NCBI GenBank assembly: GCA_035560935.1
Contig: DATMYQ010000210.1
Span: 1-11,571, forward strand
Direction of reading: 5' to 3'
Length of the DNA: 11,571 bases
From: DATMYQ01 sp035560935
GTDB lineage: Bacteria; Bacillota; Negativicutes; Sporomusales; Sporomusaceae
Part shown: positions 7,315 to 11,571 of the stretch, one piece after another
How positions within the stretch are numbered: position 1 is the stretch's first letter
Layout of the letters: every line of letters starts with the position of its first letter
Notes under the pieces: generated by a model
Databases searched by the model: none
The model's input: the letters and a program-made list of their open reading frames with translations, nothing else
What the model was told of the DNA's origin: nothing
Translations under genes and position numbers: made by a program

Positions 7315-10300
7315 TTATCCGGTAAACCGCTGGTAAATTTCCCGGGTCCGGCGAGAGGGACGAATCCCCAGTTCCTCCGCCAAAACCCGGCAGCAATTAT
7401 TATAAACGCGGGCCACCATCACCGAGTTTTGCATTTTGCCGTAACACCAGAGCATATATTGGTACGAGCGTTCCCAGCAAGGATCATGCTGCGTCACCGT
7501 TTCCGCCCAGCGTAACGCGTCTTCATAGCGCTGCTGCCGGATGCACAATCGGGTCAGTTCATCTCCGGCCCGGATATACAGCCGGTCGAGCCGCTCCTGT
7601 TCCCGCCGGAGCCAGTCGAAATCTTCTTCCCCCGCCAAAAACTTTCCCTGGTAAAATGCCATAGCCTGGGCCAACGCCGCTTCCCATGACCTGTCGTTTT
7701 CCCTGTCATCATGCTGCGCCGTCAACAGTTCTTCAAATTGGACCACATCCAGTCGGACCCCTTCCGCGAAGACAAAGCGGTAAAGGGCGCCGCTGCGCTG
7801 AATGAACCGTCCGGCCTGCCGCGGCTGCCGATCCGGTTCCAGCACGCTTTGCAGGGTGTGGAGCGTCACTTTGAAATTTCGCCGGCCGGTTTCCCCGTCG
7901 GCCTCCGGCCACAGATGGTGCATGATTGCTTCTTTATGGAGCGGCGTATGGCGGAATGTCAAAAAGAGGCAGAAAAGATTCCTGGCATTTTCCCGTCGCC
8001 AGTCGCTGATCAAACCACCGGCAAAGGCATTCCAGACTTTTAGCGAGCCCAAAGTCCGAATATCCAGCAGGTATTGCCCGGTGGACAACGCTGCCGCCGA
8101 ATGCGTTACGGCTACACCCGCCGTGAGTTCAGCCGGCAGGGCGGGCGGCTCTTTTATTCCGGTCTCACTCCCGCACTGTTCCTGTGCCGCCCGAAAAAAA
8201 GGTTCACTGGAAAACTGGCTGATATCCCCCAGCAGAGAAGGGCCTTGCAGTAAAAATTCATATCCCAGGTTCTCAGTCTCCTGAATCAGTCGCTGAAATA
8301 CCCCAAAAAACCGGCTCCAGTCGCCTTGCTGATAGCAAAGATACGACTGCCACCACAGGCCGGCAGTCTGTCCCAGTGTATCGCCGCAGGCCCGGAATAA
8401 TCCGCCGGCTTTATCCAGAAAAGCCTCAGATTCGTCATACTCACCACACAAAGCGGCCGCCATTCCCAGCGTATGGTACAAAATAGCGGTGAACCAGTTG
8501 TCGCCGACTTTTTCCGTGATTCGCACTCCCGCCATTCCCGCTTCTTGAGCGGAACGCCAGTCGTGCGCCAGGCCGTGAAGCAGACACTGCCCCTGAAAAA
8601 TTTCCGTCCGGCTGCGGGGAATGGACAAAGGCCCGCCCACCGCCTCACTCTGCCGGTATGCGGTCCAGGCCGCTTCTAAATTGCGGGGGTTTTGTACCAG
8701 CAAGGCATGGGCCTTGCGATAGTGACCGACCGCCACCGTGAACGGTGCGTTCGTCTGCTCTCCGGCGGCAATTCCCCGTTCCGCCATCCGTATGGCCGCC
8801 TCCGCCTGACCGGCATAGGAATAGCAAACTGACAGAATCAGCGGACTCTCCCGAAAGGAGCAGGGAATGCGAAAAGGCTGGCTATCCTTCAGGGACAGCT
8901 GTGCTTCCAGCAGCCGGATTGCTTCTTTGACTTTGCCGGTCCGCAGCAGAATACGCGCTGCAAAATTATTCTTGTCCTGGTAGGAGACCCGCTGCTCCAG
9001 CAGCCAGCGATAGCGTGCCGCCCGGTGAGAGTCCCCCCGGTTGATCATATTCTCTGCCAGCAGCTGGATCAAAGAGGCTTTTTCCTCACCATAACCGGTC
9101 GGCAGGGCTTTGTAGGCCCGCCGCAGGTATTTATCCGCTTCCAGTGGCTGAATAATATCCAGGTAGATCTCGCCCCGGCCGCGGAAAGCATGGCTTTCTC
9201 CCGTCGGATCCCCCAAAGCCCGGTAAGCTTCCGCCGCCTGTTGATAATGATCCTGCGCCGCCTTGTAGTGACAGGCAAAGCGGGCTTCATCCCCGCAGGC
9301 CATCAGAATATGGGGATGTCGGTTTACCTGGGGCAGTTGCTGCAGGTAAGAGCGCATCAATCGGCCCCGACCGCTTTGCACCATTCTGCGGCTGATCCCT
9401 GCCAACATTTCTCCTGCCGCCTCTTCCTGTCCGGCGGCGATCAGATGCCCCAGCGCCAGTTCATCCTTACCGTCCCGCTGAAAATACCGGCCCACCCGCC
9501 GGTGGATCTCCCGCCGCACTTCCTCATCCAGTCGTTTGGCCGCCTCCGTTATCAAAAATTCCCGAAACAACTGATGATAGCGGTAGGATCCATTACCCAT
9601 TTCATATAAAAACAGGCCGGAAGCCAACACCGCCGACAAATGGGCCGGTTTGAACTCTTCTGCCAAAATCGCCCGGCAAAGCTCCCGGGTAAACGATTCA
9701 ACCAGTGCCGTTTTCAATAAAAAGGTCTGGAGCTGTTCCGGTTGCCGGTCCAGCACATCATACGCAAGGTACGAAAACAAATGAGCCGTGTTTCCTGACG
9801 GAGATAATACGGAAAAACCATCTTTCAGGTCCTTGGAACGGGCACTGACCAGCATTCTCACCGCCATGGCCCAGCCTTCCGTCAAGCGGTAAATTTGCTC
9901 CGCTTCCGCTGCGGAATATCGTCCGGGAGTAACCTGGTTGACATATTCCGCCACTTCGCCTACCTGAAACGTCAGATCCCCGGCGTTAATTTCCAAAATG
10001 CCGCCACTGGCCTTCAGACGGCTGATTTCCGACAAGGTCACCTCTTCCCGGGATAGCAGCACAACATGGAGCTGCGAGGGTTTGCAGGCTAAAAAGCGGT
10101 CCATGAATTTGCGAATTTCCGGTTCATGCTGGACCACAAACCAGTCATCAATCACCAAAATGCCCTCCGGCTGCCCTTCACTCCAATATTCCAGGCCAGT
10201 GGAAAAAACCGAAAATAACGTTTTCCAGTTAAACTGATCCCGTACCGGAATATTGGTCTGATACCATTCTTTCAGTTCCGGATACAGTGGCCCCAGCGCC

Positions 10301-10566
10301 GCCGCCAAATACAGGGAAAAAATAAAGACATTGTCGTCTTCCGGTCCCGGCGTATACCAGCCATACGGCCGGTCCATCCGGCGCAGCGCCTGCAGCAGGG
10401 TTGTCGTCTTGCCATAACCGGCATCCGCCGTAATCACAGTCACAGCGTACTGCCCCATAGCCTTCAGTTTTTCCAGCAGCACCGGTCGCGCCAATATATG
10501 ATGATCCAGCTTCGAAACGCCCAGTTTGCTTTTCAGTAAAATCGGCCCCACGCCCAACACTCCCAT
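7315..10566 (-). CDS. MalT-like STAND ATPase regulator with SARP-type winged helix and BTAD
   Basis: This 1083-residue cytoplasmic regulator is probably a ligand- and ATP-controlled transcriptional activator. The N-terminal STAND ATPase (about 20-330) shows Walker A GYGKTTT (50-56), Walker B ILVIDDW (136-142), the LLSREE segment (170-175) and the MalT/LuxR-like LTEGWAMAVRML (228-239). A long helical middle (about 380-800) looks like MalT-type TPR repeats and is the likely effector-binding part. Unlike MalT, there is no LuxR helix-turn-helix at the C-terminus. Instead a winged-helix domain (about 833-935) contains TLGSLKVW, WRRENARNL and HHLWPEADGE. A bacterial transcriptional activation domain (BTAD, about 938-1083) follows, with RLDVVQFEELL, FYQGKFL and RVLAEELGIRPS. 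In SARPs the winged helix and BTAD sit at the N-terminus, so the order is reversed here. The ATG start has only a weak, close GAAGG before it, and the frame stays open for 29 codons upstream. GTG codons at 10560 and 10551 are alternatives. It lies just upstream of the operon it probably controls. Confidence 0.9.
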   Translation of the reverse strand: MGVLGVGPILLKSKLGVSKLDHHILARPVLLEKLKAMGQYAVTVITADAGYGKTTTLLQALRRMDRPYGWYTPGPEDDNVFIFSLYLAAALGPLYPELKEWYQTNIPVRDQFNWKTLFSVFSTGLEYWSEGQPEGILVIDDWFVVQHEPEIRKFMDRFLACKPSQLHVVLLSREEVTLSEISRLKASGGILEINAGDLTFQVGEVAEYVNQVTPGRYSAAEAEQIYRLTEGWAMAVRMLVSARSKDLKDGFSVLSPSGNTAHLFSYLAYDVLDRQPEQLQTFLLKTALVESFTRELCRAILAEEFKPAHLSAVLASGLFLYEMGNGSYRYHQLFREFLITEAAKRLDEEVRREIHRRVGRYFQRDGKDELALGHLIAAGQEEAAGEMLAGISRRMVQSGRGRLMRSYLQQLPQVNRHPHILMACGDEARFACHYKAAQDHYQQAAEAYRALGDPTGESHAFRGRGEIYLDIIQPLEADKYLRRAYKALPTGYGEEKASLIQLLAENMINRGDSHRAARYRWLLEQRVSYQDKNNFAARILLRTGKVKEAIRLLEAQLSLKDSQPFRIPCSFRESPLILSVCYSYAGQAEAAIRMAERGIAAGEQTNAPFTVAVGHYRKAHALLVQNPRNLEAAWTAYRQSEAVGGPLSIPRSRTEIFQGQCLLHGLAHDWRSAQEAGMAGVRITEKVGDNWFTAILYHTLGMAAALCGEYDESEAFLDKAGGLFRACGDTLGQTAGLWWQSYLCYQQGDWSRFFGVFQRLIQETENLGYEFLLQGPSLLGDISQFSSEPFFRAAQEQCGSETGIKEPPALPAELTAGVAVTHSAAALSTGQYLLDIRTLGSLKVWNAFAGGLISDWRRENARNLFCLFLTFRHTPLHKEAIMHHLWPEADGETGRRNFKVTLHTLQSVLEPDRQPRQAGRFIQRSGALYRFVFAEGVRLDVVQFEELLTAQHDDRENDRSWEAALAQAMAFYQGKFLAGEEDFDWLRREQERLDRLYIRAGDELTRLCIRQQRYEDALRWAETVTQHDPCWERSYQYMLWCYGKMQNSVMVARVYNNCCRVLAEELGIRPSRRTREIYQRFTG

Positions 10567-10732
10567 TGCCTTCGGAAGAACCGCCGCAGCTCCGGTCCCC
10601 TCAGAAATAACTTCATCGTCTGCAGAACGCAGAAACAGGATATCTGTTTTGCGTTACTCCACATATACTATATTTTCGAATTATTCTAGACCCACTTGAT
10701 AATTCCTTTTTGATCCGATATTTTCGGAGGAA

Positions 10733-10750
10733 ACGCTGAGTCGTCAGCGT
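10733..10750 (-). promoter_or_regulatory. Perfect 7-bp inverted repeat upstream of the regulator gene
   Basis: ACGCTGA (10733-10739) and TCAGCGT (10744-10750) are perfect complements around four bases. With the 5-bp repeat at 10714-10728 beside it, this forms two adjacent potential hairpins about 150-185 bp before the regulator start. It may be an operator or a leader RNA structure. No T-run follows, so a terminator is unlikely. Confidence 0.35.
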
Positions 10751-10801
10751 ATGCGCAACCGTACAAAACCACTGGCTATTTTGTCGCCAATCTCCCACAG
10801 G

Positions 10802-10836
10802 AAAACCGCCCAAAACATTATATGTCAGGCGGTTTT
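10802..10836 (-). terminator. Terminator-like hairpin after the GGDEF gene
   Basis: AAAACCGCC (10802-10810) pairs with GGCGGTTTT (10828-10836) around a 17-base loop. The A/T ends of the stem supply a short T-run on both strands, so it could work in either direction. It lies about 78 bp after the GGDEF stop. A weaker 5-bp hairpin with five T residues lies closer to that stop, at 10870-10889, and may be the actual end. Confidence 0.55.
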
Positions 10837-10913
10837 ATCGCTAATTTTCGTATAAATTCCTCATTTTTCAAAAAGCAAACAATCTTTGCCATGTTGTTTT
10901 TAACGGGAAAAAT

Positions 10914-11571
10914 TTATTGTGTATCATAAAAACTAAACGTGTTCTTGCCTCTGTTTTTGGAAACATACAGGGCCACATCGGACTTTTTATAAATTTCATC
11001 AAAAGAAGTCCCGTCTTCCGGGACTATGCAAATACCGACGCTTAAAGACATTTCCTCTCTGCCGCTCATACTCTTAAACCAATCATGAAAGTTCGCGCAT
11101 ATTTCTTCTGCCTTTTGTGCGACGACGGATCGGTCACCGACATTTTTCATCAATATCAGAAATTCATCGCCGCCAATCCTACCCACAATATCAGAAGTCC
11201 TAAACAACTGACTCAGTTTGTCAGCCAGTGTTGAGATCAAAATATCGCCAAACGCATGACCGAATTTGTCATTAATGGCTTTAAAATTATCGATGTCAAT
11301 AAGATAGGCGGCGTGCATCCCCCGGCTGTCTTCGGCAGCCAGAAATTTTTCGATCAACTCTTTTGTCACCGTTTTATTATAAAGATTGGTCAATGGGTCG
11401 CGCTGGGCCTGACTGAGGATGGCAAACTCCCTTTCCTTTTCCTGCTGAATGTTTTTCACATGGGAAATAATTCTTATCGTGCCAGTATCAAACGCACGAT
11501 AAATGCGCACGGAAGTTTTCACCCAGTGGTAATGGATCCCATCCGATCTTTCGATAAACTCATATTCAAAA
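10914..11571 (-). CDS. PAS-GGDEF diguanylate cyclase (5' end beyond the window)
   Basis: This enzyme makes the second messenger cyclic di-GMP from two GTP. The GGDEF domain is complete. It includes DPLTNLYNK at its start, the metal- and substrate-binding DIDNFKAINDKFGHAFGD, the active-site GGDEF in GRIGGDEFLIL, and the SDVALYVSKNRGKN end. RTSD lies exactly five residues before GGDEF, which is the inhibitory (I) site for product feedback, so an active, self-limited cyclase is likely. The frame stays open to the right edge without a convincing start. The GTG at 11522 is not credible as one, because the codons before it read FIERSDGIHYHWV, the late part of a PAS fold. A sensory PAS domain, and perhaps more, therefore lies outside the window. 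The gene is visibly more AT-rich than its neighbours. It need not be functionally linked to the regulator or operon. Confidence 0.92.
   Translation of the reverse strand, partial: FEYEFIERSDGIHYHWVKTSVRIYRAFDTGTIRIISHVKNIQQEKEREFAILSQAQRDPLTNLYNKTVTKELIEKFLAAEDSRGMHAAYLIDIDNFKAINDKFGHAFGDILISTLADKLSQLFRTSDIVGRIGGDEFLILMKNVGDRSVVAQKAEEICANFHDWFKSMSGREEMSLSVGICIVPEDGTSFDEIYKKSDVALYVSKNRGKNTFSFYDTQ

Larger units (their letters stand above)
10567..10913. other. Intergenic region, 347 bp, AT-rich with small inverted repeats
   Basis: I find no convincing gene here. It holds the terminator-like hairpins after the GGDEF gene and, nearer the regulator, two small perfect inverted repeats: 10714-10728 (TCCGA/TCGGA) and 10733-10750 (ACGCTGA/TCAGCGT). 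The 9-mer ATATTTTCG occurs twice, at 10670-10678 and 10718-10726, and a related TAATTTTCG lies near 10842. The regulator promoter must lie here. Minus-strand TATAGT (10672-10667) and TAGAAT (10688-10683) are possible -10 boxes, but neither has a good -35. A single GTAAC occurs on the minus strand (10657-10653), without the 11-bp spaced partners seen at the operon promoter. Confidence 0.6.

Noticed and set aside
10613..10813. A 66-codon minus-strand open frame between the GGDEF gene and the regulator
   Set aside because: It would start with TTG inside the terminator-like hairpin, has no ribosome binding site, and its translation is unlike a folded protein.
10819..10824. TATAAT on the minus strand in the hairpin loop as a regulator promoter
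   Set aside because: The -10 match is perfect, but no acceptable -35 lies 16-18 bp upstream, and it sits in the loop of a terminator-like hairpin more than 250 bp from the regulator start.

Overview
The window reads as chromosomal DNA of a Gram-positive-type (Bacillota) bacterium. It has strong purine-rich ribosome binding sites, such as AGGAGG before the first gene and GAGGTGATC before the amidohydrolase. It also has classic intrinsic terminators, a single-chain pyruvate carboxylase, and a large STAND/BTAD regulator of a type I associate with anaerobic Bacillota. A Negativicutes/Sporomusaceae-like or clostridial host is my guess, not something the sequence proves. Most of the window is moderately GC-rich; a hand count of one regulator line gives about 58% GC. 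The right end is more AT-rich; one line inside the GGDEF gene gives about 42%. I see no tRNA, rRNA, insertion sequence, CRISPR array or attachment site.

Layout. Positions 1-250 hold perhaps the last codons of an upstream gene and then the leader of pyc, with a small perfect inverted repeat. Positions 251-3736 (+) encode a complete pyruvate carboxylase, followed by a perfect 16-bp terminator hairpin. Convergent to it, three tightly packed minus-strand genes form an operon, read from 7166 down to 3826: an alpha/beta hydrolase, a 12-helix MFS transporter and a metal-dependent amidohydrolase-2 family enzyme. Upstream on the same strand is a 1083-residue regulator (10566-7315) with its own terminator. 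It has a MalT-like STAND ATPase, TPR-like repeats, an OmpR/SARP-type winged helix and a BTAD domain. Beyond a 347-bp gap with several small inverted repeats lies the 3' part of a PAS-GGDEF diguanylate cyclase that runs off the right edge.

How it fits together. The most interesting signal is in the short gap between the regulator and the operon. Three direct repeats of GTAACYG sit on the minus strand exactly 11 bp apart, and the last ends exactly 8 bp before an extended -10 (TGATATGAT). This is the geometry described for operators of SARP-family activators, and the adjacent regulator carries that kind of DNA-binding/BTAD module. The best reading is a self-contained, inducible uptake-and-hydrolysis module: the regulator senses a compound and switches on the hydrolase-transporter-amidohydrolase operon through the triple repeat. 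The substrate cannot be told from sequence. Pyruvate carboxylase is a neighbouring housekeeping anaplerotic gene and probably not part of the module.
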